A stretch of 64,000 bases of DNA from Nitzschia sp. DOCU1. Lineage: Eukaryota; Bacillariophyta; Bacillariophyceae; Bacillariales; Bacillariaceae. Below the pieces are notes generated by a model, which did no database searches, had not been told where the DNA came from, and worked only from the letters and a program-made list of their open reading frames with translations. The translations under genes were made by a program, and so were the position numbers. The stretch lies in assembly GCA_951394045.1 (NCBI GenBank), contig OX595985.1, forward strand, positions 1,054,001 through 1,118,000. The letters run 5' to 3'. The stretch's first letter is position 1; each line of letters starts with the position of its first letter. Shown in pieces: positions 32,177-41,836 of this stretch.

Positions 32177-33601
32177 ATGTCAATGTCTGAAGATGTGCTG
32201 GCCATGACGTTTTCATCGGATCACTCTCCCACAGTCTCGATCGATGGGATGTTAATGGACAGCCAGACGACCGCTGCTGTGCTGAAGGAAGCAAAACGCC
32301 GCCCGAAAGTGAAGGAATTGATCATGCGAAGTGTTACGATTGACGATACAGTGGCGCAGGCGGCTGAAGAATTGTTTGCAGACAAGAAGCGAGAATGGAA
32401 GAAACTGGAGTTAATCCATTGTACTGGCCATAACGCTCGAGTGATAAAGGCCAGTATTTGCCTTACACAACACTTCGCCTTCACAGGAAGCGTTCCAATT
32501 GCCCACAATCCGCGTTATTCTCTAGACCTGGAATGCATGAAAGCACTTGGGGATGCGCTAAAGGACTGCAAGACATTGACGGTTTTGAGTTTGAAGGGCA
32601 GTCGACTTGATAGGCCTGGTCTCGAAGCCTTTGGTGCGGGCTTGGAGAAGTCAACCTCGTTGCAGACTCTTCAATTGAGCCACTGTGCGATGGAAGTCGA
32701 AGATGTGTCCGTCCTGTCTTCAGCCCTGCAGAGGAATCAGCATCTAACCGCTCTATCCATGGCACACTGCAAGATTGGAGTAGCACCATTATCGGAGGAG
32801 TCCACGAACCAGCTTTGTTTGCTCCTGGAAAGTATTGTTTCGCATCCCACTCTCCAGGTACTAAACCTATATGGCATGTATTGCACCGAACGTGCCATGG
32901 ACGCTCTGAGTAGCTTATTGCGAGCACCGCGCTCGGCCTTGTGGCACCTCGGCCTCAAGAACAATGTCCGACATCCCGACGACAAGCTAGGAGTTACCAA
33001 TTTGTTTCGGGCTCTCGAGGCAAACACAGCTTTGACATACCTCCAAGTCTCGGGGAACAATGTCGACGATCAAGACATGGAGCAGCTTTCTCAAATCATC
33101 ACGGAATCCAACACGACCCTTCGCGCTTTGATCTTGACTGCCAATAACATCGGCGACGATGGCATCTATTCTTTTGCGAGAAGGCTCCACGATATGCGAG
33201 GACTTCGATTTTTGGACGTGCAACGAAACCCTTTTACAGAAGAGTCGAAAACTGCCATAATAGCCGCTCTCAAAGAGAATACCGAGCTGGAGCGCTTGGA
33301 TTTAGATGGCAGGTTTGAGGAAACCAAGGCCTACTATCTAGGTCTCAACAAGGGCGGGCGGCGGTTGCTGCAAGCTGGCAACAACACCCCGCTGGGACTC
33401 TGGCCTCTGGTCTTGGAGAGGGCCAATCGGCTGCCTTTCAGCCGAAGCTTGCCCCATGCTCATTTGGATGTCCTGTATAATCTCGTTCAAGGCCCTGCTG
33501 TCTTCCAATCTACGACGACGGACAATGCTCGTTCTAGTACCAAGAGAACTCGAGAGAGCAAGATGGAGGAGCCGACAAAGAAGCGCAGTCGCACTTCTTG
33601 A
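32177..33601 (+). CDS. Leucine-rich-repeat (ribonuclease inhibitor-like) protein
   Basis: Single exon, 474 aa from the ATG at 32177. Residues ~120-390 contain about eight RI-type LRRs of 28-30 residues (for example LTVLSLKGSRLDRPGLEAFG, LQTLQLSHCAMEVEDVSVLS, LTYLQVSGNNVDDQDMEQLS, LRALILTANNIGDDGIYSFA). The C-terminus has a conserved-looking RLPFSRSLPHAHLDVLYNLV segment and a basic tail (KKRSRTS) that may be nuclear. There is no kinase, NACHT or membrane part. It is probably a protein-interaction scaffold; the partner is unknown. Confidence 0.85.
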   Translation: MSMSEDVLAMTFSSDHSPTVSIDGMLMDSQTTAAVLKEAKRRPKVKELIMRSVTIDDTVAQAAEELFADKKREWKKLELIHCTGHNARVIKASICLTQHFAFTGSVPIAHNPRYSLDLECMKALGDALKDCKTLTVLSLKGSRLDRPGLEAFGAGLEKSTSLQTLQLSHCAMEVEDVSVLSSALQRNQHLTALSMAHCKIGVAPLSEESTNQLCLLLESIVSHPTLQVLNLYGMYCTERAMDALSSLLRAPRSALWHLGLKNNVRHPDDKLGVTNLFRALEANTALTYLQVSGNNVDDQDMEQLSQIITESNTTLRALILTANNIGDDGIYSFARRLHDMRGLRFLDVQRNPFTEESKTAIIAALKENTELERLDLDGRFEETKAYYLGLNKGGRRLLQAGNNTPLGLWPLVLERANRLPFSRSLPHAHLDVLYNLVQGPAVFQSTTTDNARSSTKRTRESKMEEPTKKRSRTS

Positions 33602-34733
33602 GGCTTCGAGGGATCTACTGTTGGGGTGTCCCGTTTCGGAGTGCGTTGAAGATTCGACAACTTACGTGCAGATTCAACTCTTCGCACAGCTTGAGACGAG
33701 GATCGCATCGGGCAATCGCACTTGGACTGGGTTCTACTCAATCTGCAGGCGGTAGTTTTGCCATAGCTTTTCTCTGGTCTTGGTCGCAGGCTACCATGGC
33801 GCGTCAGAGGCATCACAACGACTGGATGGTTACCCTTCAGAAGGAGCCTGAGACGGTGACTTTATTTCGATGTGCCAGGTACCTAGCAACAGCGACTCCG
33901 CGACGCTAATGGCGCGTTTCGATACAGAATTTCGTCTGTCATATGGTTTTGATTCTGTCCACTTTAGTTGATTAGCGCACGAACTGAAAAGAATCAGCCT
34001 TCTCCCCAGACTGCCACTCGTGGTACTAAAACCGAGCAGTTCCTTCGAGAGGTCGAGGAAACTAACGGAAAGAACGCAAAAGTATCGAAGCATTACCAGC
34101 AGACTGATATACCCATTACTACTAAAGAGTAATTCCGAGTATAAAGTAGAACTACCAGGGATTCTACTTGTGAAATTAACTACTATTTAGTGCAGCGTGG
34201 AGTACGCCGCACTGACGATCGAAGAGGATCGATATCTTCGTTCGGCGGATCGATATGTAACCTACTCTAGGACAGTATCACAAACCTTTCGACTAGTATG
34301 GACCTCTCACCAGTTTAAGGATCGTCAGTGCTACCATTTCGTACGATACGATAGAGTACATGTCCTATTATCATATTCAGAGACGATGCGGCCGAGTTCT
34401 GCGCTCTTGCAAAGACGATTTCGCCAAAAGAATCTCAACACTGATGCGTCATCCAGGGGGGGCTGGCGCTCCTGAAGAATTTTCATGTGTACGGTATTCC
34501 GTTGAACAAAGTATCGTTTTATGAAAAATATCTTCTGGGTGCCGCCCGGCGCATTTGTGTACTGGGTATACGCCATTTTTACGAGGGAAACCCCTTCAAA
34601 TCATTCGGATCTCACCGACGTACGCAGAATTCGATGCCATCTTCTATCCTCCACTTTGAAGCATTCTCATAAAACCACTGCTGTTCATAAAACAGAACAT
34701 TCCTCGTTCCCGTGCCCACCAAAACTAAAAACG
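33602..34733. other. 1.1-kb intergenic region, nothing recognised
   Basis: Several short frames, none with a domain. It includes TA-rich stretches near 34130-34190 and the promoter of the small two-exon gene that follows. Confidence 0.35.
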
Positions 34734-35136
34734 ATGACTGAAGGTAAGAATTGCTTTTCTAGGTTTCCTAAAACAACAAGGACGATTGGTGTAATAAAGG
34801 GAACGCCAGGAAAATCATTTTGCAAATTCTAACGTGGCCGTCTTTCCCCTTCTTGCTTTGACAACACCACCAGCTGAAACTACCACCCCCACCCCGGCCG
34901 AGACCAAGGAGGAGACAGCTCCTGCGACGGAGCCTGTCAAGACCGAAGAGCCTGTCGCTGCTGAGAAGAAGTCTTTCTTTGCCACCATGTGCAGCTGCTT
35001 TGGAGGCGCCAAGGCGCCTGCTGACACCGACCCCAAGGAACCCGCCAAAAAGGAAATCGAGGCCGAAGAAGTCGAAAAGGAGGAAGTCGCCGAGAAGCCA
35101 GCCAACGAAGCTGCCGCCGAAACCACCGCTGCCTAG
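34734..35136 (+). CDS. Small acidic protein with Cys-rich centre (two exons)
   Basis: Exon 1 is only 10 nt (34734-34743, MTE plus one base). A 130-nt intron (gtaaga...caccag) leads to exon 2 at 34874-35136; 90 aa. The protein is Thr/Pro/Glu/Lys/Ala-rich with a central EKKSFFATMCSCFGGAK motif. The motif is like that at the C-terminus of the LIM/IQ-like protein at 26008-26709. The Cys pair next to basic and aromatic residues could be a palmitoylated membrane-attachment site. Function unknown. The splice model rests on frame continuity and consensus ends. Confidence 0.65.
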
Positions 35137-35642
35137 AATGGTCCCAGCCGACTTGTTAATCTCATCGTCGTGAAGTCCATGGCGACTTCGGTATGCCATG
35201 ATGTTCCCGCGACGTAAATGAATGTGTCAGAAATTTAATTGATTATAAAGTGTGTTTAAGTGCAACCGTAGGTAATCATGAATTGCGCTATCTAGTACAA
35301 AGAATTGGTTTGTGCAACGGCCCTGCTATCAGCATGTTAGGGATCTCCAATTACTCTTGTTCAAACCAATATGTTTGTTAAAAACATGCACCTGGGGCGT
35401 CATCGTCGGAATCCGATGATCGGATCGAGCGAGAACGATGATGTCCGCCTTCCGAAGAAGATCTACGCGCCGCATCACAAGATTTATTTTGTTCTTGTGG
35501 AGACGAACGCGCCGGCCCAGACCCTTTCGGCCGGCGCGCGGCAGGTGCTCTGAACGATGGAATTTGGAATCTGCACGATGATTTCCTGAATTGCTATCTA
35601 ATTCCAACAACCATCGAAAAAGCTAATCGGATATTTACCCAC
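35137..35642. other. Intergenic region with GC-rich hairpin
   Basis: A perfect 9-bp inverted repeat, GCGCCGGCC at 35509-35517 and GGCCGGCGC at 35529-35537, closes an 11-base loop. It lies inside a 60-codon ATG frame (35371-35553) that I do not call as a gene. Confidence 0.5.
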
Positions 35643-37313
35643 GAGACTGAATTCGGTCTCAGAGACCGAATTCGGTCTCGCTTTACTACTTACATACCTC
35701 TACAGCCGTTGAGTTTCAATAATTTTCTCCATTAATTAATATCTGAATCACATTTGTATTGGGTTGGATTCGGCATAAAAAGGCCGCATTCGTGTAGAGG
35801 GAAAGCCGCGCAGATAGCTTTTTGTGAACCAGAAGTGGAAAAATTTTGCGCGCATCATTAAAAATTGGCTCCATCCGAAGAAGACCATGGGCATTGGGGC
35901 CATCGTTTCTACCCTTTTCACGGATGCTCCACCCATCTGGCGACATCAGGGTGCGGTAACAATCAACCAGATGGGGTTTGGAAGTTGTCTGGCTTGTTTG
36001 GCTTGCGTTTGATGGGTGGAAAAGCCAAGGAAAGTGCCAAATGGCAATGCGTTCCCCAACATCGCTGTTTCTGCTGGAAAGTTGGTGGTAATTGAAAACA
36101 AGGGCCCCATTGATGGCTCTTTTCGACCCTATTGGTTGCCAAGAGCAACACTGGACTTCAGTGGAGGAAGAAAGGCTGCAGAAAGAATGCTGGCAGCGTT
36201 TCAGCCAAGGACACTCGGGCCCCCCTGATGAACTTGGCGGCTGTCAACTACTGTCCCCATGGTTCACCCCCCTGAAACTGTCCCACAACCATCAGGGACA
36301 GTCATGGAAGTAGCTGGGAGCTCGGGCATGGTATTATTTGCATTAGAAAGGGCAGTGGACCCCAAAATGTTGAGCTCCACCTCGCTCAGTGGCAAGAATT
36401 TTAAACAACAATCCACCTTTTTGAGCTGTTCTTCATGAGATATGGTGTCAAAAACATTATATCGCCCTTGGCCAACAAACAAAATCAATGAGGGAAGGCG
36501 TTTCATGTGATGGGGGCTGGTGTTGAATTGGATTGTAGCTTTTATATCTACAATCTAAGGACAAAGGCCACGTGCTTTTGCCACTGGATTTCTAGATTGC
36601 ATGGTGCCCCCTACTGGTTAGAAGGGCTAGTTTCTAGATCAAGACTTGAGGCTGTTTTATTTGCATTATACTACACAACAATCAATCAACATTCAGAGGA
36701 TTTGGCGGCTGACTGGTGGCCATTCCACGCTTTCACATGCCGCAGTGCCAGCACCAAAATGTGCATCATGGTTAAGAATGCAGTCCATATCCTTTGCAAT
36801 CCAATTGAAACACTTGAATTCGATGCAACCAGTTGGAGACATGATCACCAATCAATATTTGAATGAAGAGAAAGATGCGAAAGATGGTCAACAGAAGTGT
36901 AAATCCTGCTCAAGGCGCCGACCAACATCCCAAAAAAATGCACATTTCGAGGCGCGCAGCTTGTCAAAACTGGGGTCGTTATGCCCGGAGGAAGCATTGT
37001 AGGCGTTCACCAAGGGTTGGGGTGATTGCAGATGCACCCTGGAGCAACCCTGTGTAGATATTGCTTCCCTGAACATCGTATTCAGGTTGAGCAAGCTGTA
37101 GATAGTAGAGACTGAATTCGGTCTCGGCAGCCCCTCAACAAATTGCCAACCAAAAGTGGTCTCGTTCGTAGCTATAAAGCAAAATAATCATATACATGTT
37201 ATATATCAAAATAAAGCTCGACAAGAGTAGAGTTAGAATATGCTGTCTACAGTTTTGTATACATTGAATGATTTTTAGGTATGGTGGGAAGAACCGAGAC
37301 CGAATTCGGTCTT
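35643..37313. repeat. Repeat island bounded by an 18-bp palindrome (four copies)
   Basis: GAGACCGAATTCGGTCTC is its own reverse complement. It occurs exactly at 35662-35679, with one change (GAGACTGAATTCGGTCTC) at 35643-35660 and 37108-37125, and with the last base changed at 37296-37313. The first two copies are adjacent (one base apart); the last two enclose a 170-bp AT-rich piece. The 1.4-kb interior has no intact gene. The arrangement suggests a decayed or non-autonomous mobile element, but no target-site duplication was established. Confidence 0.7.
36480..37100 (+). pseudogene. Possible remnant of a piggyBac-like transposase
   Basis: In shifting plus-strand frames the order is: a tryptophan/aromatic segment near 36700-36800 (ADWWPFHAF, NAVHILC), then a QYLNEEK segment, then Cys pairs (QKCKSCSRRRPTS at about 36890) and ATLCRYCFPEH near 37040. 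A helical region followed by a C-terminal cysteine-rich finger ending in LC-x2-CF is the layout of piggyBac transposases. Stops and frameshifts are frequent, so this is at best a remnant. The identification is tentative. Confidence 0.3.
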
Positions 37314-37461
37314 TTTTGCGGGAAAACATCCGTAATAATAAAAGGCGCGCCTTTCTCTTCATGACGATGGAACACTTTGCGGCACATCCAACATCATTGA
37401 TCGCATTACCTCACTCAGTGTTCGACGACATCAACAACTAACGAGACTGAACAGTTCAAGC

Positions 37462-38193
37462 ATGGGAAAGGCAAAGAAAACAAGAAAATTTGCGGTGGCA
37501 AAGAAAGTCATCAGCCCTAAGGATACAAGGGTCCGAGAGAATTTGGAAAAGGCGAAAAAGAAGGAGGAACTTCAGAAAAAGAAAGCAGAGCCGAGACAAG
37601 TCGAGCAAGCGAACTCCGCGCTCTTCTTTCAATACAACACGCAGCTTGGCCCGCCTTACCACGTCCTTGTGGATACGAACTTTATTAACTTCTCCATACG
37701 GTATGTTGGAACCGCCTCGTCACATTTATCACGGCCGCATTCTACATGATTCTCACCAGTCCTGATCGAACAGAAAAAAACTAGACATGGTGCGAGCAAT
37801 GATGGACTGTTTACTTGCCAAATGCATTCCTTGTATTACCAACTGCGTGATGGGTGAGCTTGAAAAGCTCGGAGGAAAATATAAAATTGCTTTGAGACTC
37901 GCTAAGGACCCTCGCTTCGAGCGGGTTCCCTGCAATTGCAAGGGTTGCTATGCCGACGACTGCCTTGTGAATATGGTTAAGCAATGGAGATGTTTCATCG
38001 TGGCGACCTGCGATAAAGAGCTCCGTGGACGCATCAGAAAGATTCCAGGCGTTCCATGTATGTACATTAGCGGGTACAAGTACACCGTCGAAGTAAGTTC
38101 TTCATTTGTGGTACTTGTGATAGCAACCGTTTGAGCGAATCTGACTTGTTTGAACCACAGCGTATGCCGGAGGCTTTTGGAGCCCCTCCTTAG
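37462..38193 (+). CDS. FCF1: rRNA-processing endonuclease Fcf1/Utp24
   Basis: Three exons: 37462-37700, 37774-38092 and 38161-38193; introns of 73 nt (gtatgt...gaacag) and 68 nt (gtaagt...ccacag); 196 aa. The N-terminus is basic. The PIN domain carries [12 protein letters not shown] (first catalytic Asp), [36 protein letters not shown] (acidic pair) and [22 protein letters not shown]-x-C-x2-C cluster in [12 protein letters not shown] marks the family zinc site. Fcf1 acts in the SSU processome, cutting pre-rRNA at sites A1 and A2. The last exon codes only 10 residues. Confidence 0.95.
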
Positions 38194-38450
38194 AGCAACG
38201 AGGAAGGGTTTCCCCCTCCGTTGGCATCACAACATGCCAACTTGCTTGCATTACCGATATTCCCTCGTCCTGCGAGAATTAACTAGATTGAGGAGACATC
38301 CGGCGGCGCTGTTACAGAATCCGCATATTCCGTGCAAAAATATGCTAAGCCATAGCAAATTTTGGCAACACCACTCTTATTCACTAGTAGAGATAATTAA
38401 ATAGTATTCTTGGCAAGGTTCATCGGCTTGATCTGTCCATGATGGAGGTT

Positions 38451-38905
38451 CTAGTATAAGTAGACCAACCCGTAGAACAAAGTCCAAAATAATGTAAAGG
38501 ACAAAGCAGACTGCTGAAGATTCGCCGTGAGATACGACCACCAATTTTGCCGTGTATAGGAATGAAGTTGGAAATTCATCTTGAGACCACAGACCAGCGT
38601 CAGCACCAGCAGATGCAGTAGGACAAAGCAAGCTGTGGCGAAAAGCCGGGCGTACGGTGAGATTGCGATAGGTCTCAGGCATTGATTCCCCCAAAGCAGA
38701 TGTCAACAGTCCACTTACCCAGACCTTCCAAACCAGTTAAACCGCAAATCCCAGAAATGCAACCAGACGCAATCCCCATTACAGACCGAATCTTGTCGAC
38801 ACGCTCCACGTTATACCGAAGGGAGGTCATGTCAATGACATCTTTCTCGTCGGTATCTTGGGCACCCGGCGCCCCGCCATCAAGTCCAGCCATAGGATCA
38901 ATCAT
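38451..38905 (-). CDS. EMC6: ER membrane protein complex subunit 6
   Basis: Two exons, 38905-38719 and 38632-38451, 86-nt intron (gtaagt...ccacag); 122 aa. After a short acidic start come SLRYNVERVDKIRSVMGIAS and ISGICGLTGLEGL, the signature first membrane helix of EMC6. A second helix (CFVLLHLLVLTLVCGLKM) and the C-terminal pair LFWTLFYGLVYLY follow; the FTLFWTLFYG ending is diagnostic. EMC inserts tail-anchored and multipass proteins into the ER membrane. It converges with FCF1, 257 nt away. Confidence 0.92.
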
Positions 38906-39133
38906 CGTTTCGGAGTTTCGTTCTGTTGGATTAATGCAAAGACAAAGGGACTACAGCAGATCGATTGTCTGAATCCAAGATAAATAGAAAGTGTACTGTA
39001 GTGAAAGCGAGATGAGAGCCGGATTGATTTTTGGCTGTGCATGCAGTGCATCAACGAGAGACGGGGGGGGAGATGGCAACACGTTCCAATGTATATGAAT
39101 TCAAACTTTCCACATTAAGTACACATTGTACCT

Positions 39134-39207
39134 GCTTGTATAGCTCAGCTGGTTAGAGCGTGGGTCTAATAAACCCAAGGTCGTGGGTTCGATCCCCACT
39201 ACGAGTA
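39134..39207 (+). tRNA. tRNA-Ile (anticodon AAU)
   Basis: 74 nt, identical in sequence to the minus-strand copy at 22176-22249, with the same cloverleaf (anticodon loop CTAATAA). No intron, no encoded CCA. A short T-run suitable for Pol III termination is not obvious immediately downstream (ATCGTTTTGG at 39210-39219). Confidence 0.95.
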
Positions 39208-39855
39208 CAATCGTTTTGGATTACGTCGAGCATAGTAGCTTCCGATGTTGTCGCTTTGGACTAGTAACTCTAGAGTAAACGAGAGTTGCGAGGGACTCGA
39301 AGAGAGGTGGAATACTGGGTTGCCAACTGCTGGAGACATACTCCGAAGCGGAGTTACGAGGAGTTGTCAATAATACTAGTACTAGGGAGACGGTGAGGAG
39401 GCTCTTAATAGCAGCTATTGCCTGCTCTAGGCGAATAATAACATTAGCTGGCCGATGATATACGAAGAGGATACTGGGAGACGAGTTGTTGCAGCGGAAC
39501 TTCCCGTCTTCATATTCATCGTCGTCTTAGTAGTCCCATCGTCACAACCTCAGCGTGCCATCATCGCGAGAGGACGACGACGACGACGACTGCACCAATT
39601 TCTGACTCCTTCGAATGGCGCGATCTTGGGCGACGACGAGAGAGAGATCGAGTTGCATCGCCATCATCTCGTTCTCCACTCGACTTTCTATTTGGTCAGT
39701 ACACTTATTTGTATCCCTTCAGACCACTTCGTTTCACTCTTGCAAGAATCGGCTACCGGTAGTAGACGCGGTCTGTTGCGATAGGTCACCGCACCGGTGC
39801 TATCTTTCCGCAAGCAAAGCTTCTAAGGGATATCCAATGGCAGAAAATCATCATC
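39208..39855. other. Intergenic region with a GAC microsatellite
   Basis: 648 nt between the tRNA and the SGNH hydrolase gene. A (GAC)n run lies at about 39573-39590. No gene was recognised. Confidence 0.4.
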
Positions 39856-41532
39856 ATGACCTCTACGGCTTCCAGGTTCAGCATGGGACAGGTCGTACTG
39901 CAATGGTCACTGGGCATGTTTGTCTCGACCCCCATTATTGCCGTTCTTCAAGGCTCCTATCACCTAAGTGAATATCGGGCCTATCATGGGGACGCTCCTC
40001 GTCCTGCCATGCCTGCCCGTGGTGTTGCGGTTGCAGTGGAACGAGGCGTTTTGCCGAAGTTTCTCAGCAATGAAAAACCACTACGTCTCTTGGTGGTAGG
40101 TGACTCGTTGGCTGCGGGTGTGGGGATGTCGAAATCGGGGACGCCAGTTTTGCCCGAATCGATTGCACGAGCACTCTCCAAAGCTTGTGGAGGACGTGCT
40201 GTGTACTGGACGTGTGTGGGAACGCCAGGAGTTTCAGCCTCTCAAATTGTACAAGACATTCATCAAATTGAACCACATCGGCCGGGGCGTCTAGATCGTC
40301 TGTATTGGGAATGGAAAGCCAAGCGACGAAAATGGCAGGAACGTCAAGCATTGCGTAGGCGATTGACCGAGTTGGAAAGCACGAATGACCTCGAGGAAGC
40401 GTCAATCAAGAATCGGAATTATTTCAAGGATTGGTGGGAGGCACTTCGCAACGACCCAGAAAAGAATCCCAAACGTGTCCGCGAAACTACCGTTCAAATT
40501 GTCCAGGAGTGGTGGTCGCAAGTGACTCGTCGCCTTCGAGCTACTAGGGAACGAGTCAAAGAGGATTTGACGGATATCAAAGAGATTGTTCAGACCCCGC
40601 AAAGCGACGACCAACAGGAGAAAAAAGAAGACGAGCTTATTCGTAAAGGGCTTCTCTTTCAAAGAGATTCTCTTGACCCTGAGGTGGCGGCGCAGTACTA
40701 CGACATTGCCGTAGTGTTGACGGGCCTGAATGATTTGAAGGATGCATTCATGCCGCACATGACGGCTGGCGCAAAGTCGAGTCTCAAGGACGGTACAAAA
40801 CGCATTGTGGGGGGTTTGCGTAATCAACTTCGAAGCATCGTCGGTGCCCTAGAAGGGAAAATGGACTTTCAAATCGGCAAAAAGGATAATGAAGATGAGT
40901 CGGCGGCGGAGGAAGAGCCTCCCATGGAACAACAGCAACACGCTGATGGGCTAAAGAATTTGCGAAGGCCATTGGTGGTGGTTCCGGAACTACCGATAGC
41001 ACCTGTGAAAATCTTTCATTTGGTGCCCCTTTGCTGGTTCTTAGTTCCTCTATTTCGAGCGATGGAGAACAACAAGCGATTTCTGAGTTCATCATTTCCG
41101 GAGTATGTCGTCTTTATCCCCCAACCCGATTTGAAATGGTGGGCGGACGTGGAAGCAGGGCTAGGGCCGATAAGAGAAAATATACGTCAAGAACGTTTGC
41201 TGCTGAGAACTACAGATATTACCCAGAACGCCCGGGAAAGAATTCAAGAGCTCATGCGCAAGCACTACTATCCAGATGGAGATGACGATGAAGCAGAGGG
41301 AGTATTAGATGACATGCATGGCCCCGAGAGTCAACATCGGGATGAACACAATCCGCATCACCCCCACCATCATTCCGATCACCATGTGGTACCGGCCGAT
41401 CGCTCCGCTGCGTCGCAAAATGGGACCGGCTCACCCTATGTTGCGATGGACAAAATGCACCCAAACGACGAAGGCTACGAGCTGTGGGGGAGGCATATTG
41501 CTGCTGCCATTCTGGAACATTGGGATCGTTAA
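39856..41532 (+). CDS. SGNH/GDSL-type hydrolase
   Basis: Single exon, 558 aa. Block I LLVVGDSLAAGVG gives the nucleophile Ser, VVLTGLNDLKD is the block III Gly-x-Asn-Asp region, and DKMHPNDEGYELWGRH supplies the catalytic Asp-x2-His near the C-terminus. About 200 charged, Arg/Glu-rich residues (two coiled-coil-like stretches, ~140-260) are inserted between blocks I and III, which is longer than usual. A His-rich segment (HNPHHPHHHSDHH) precedes the last block. The N-terminus is hydrophobic (VVLQWSLGMFVSTPIIAVL), suggesting a membrane anchor. It is probably an esterase or lipase; the substrate is unknown. Confidence 0.88.
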   Translation: MTSTASRFSMGQVVLQWSLGMFVSTPIIAVLQGSYHLSEYRAYHGDAPRPAMPARGVAVAVERGVLPKFLSNEKPLRLLVVGDSLAAGVGMSKSGTPVLPESIARALSKACGGRAVYWTCVGTPGVSASQIVQDIHQIEPHRPGRLDRLYWEWKAKRRKWQERQALRRRLTELESTNDLEEASIKNRNYFKDWWEALRNDPEKNPKRVRETTVQIVQEWWSQVTRRLRATRERVKEDLTDIKEIVQTPQSDDQQEKKEDELIRKGLLFQRDSLDPEVAAQYYDIAVVLTGLNDLKDAFMPHMTAGAKSSLKDGTKRIVGGLRNQLRSIVGALEGKMDFQIGKKDNEDESAAEEEPPMEQQQHADGLKNLRRPLVVVPELPIAPVKIFHLVPLCWFLVPLFRAMENNKRFLSSSFPEYVVFIPQPDLKWWADVEAGLGPIRENIRQERLLLRTTDITQNARERIQELMRKHYYPDGDDDEAEGVLDDMHGPESQHRDEHNPHHPHHHSDHHVVPADRSAASQNGTGSPYVAMDKMHPNDEGYELWGRHIAAAILEHWDR

Positions 41533-41836
41533 CGAAATCAGTTACACTGTATCGAATCTCACCAACGTCGTGTAGAGAAGGTGGCGTTCTAATGGGGCTA
41601 GCGCGGCATCCTTTCCAGTCGCTTTGACCATATGAAACGCACCATTTCATTGTATTTCAGTCTATATTAGTAGTCTTTCACATTACTCCATGATAATGCG
41701 TAAGTATGACAGTGGCTTTGAATACAACTGCCTACTCTTGGCCTCATACCCCCTATGACATGCTGCCGCTTAGAATGGATAAATGGCCCGCGATATTGCT
41801 CGTGCGCAAGAAATTTACACTTCTGGCATATGATCC

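Noticed and set aside
35371..35553. 60-codon ATG frame around the GC-rich hairpin
   Set aside because: Short, no domain, and contains a perfect hairpin that looks structural.
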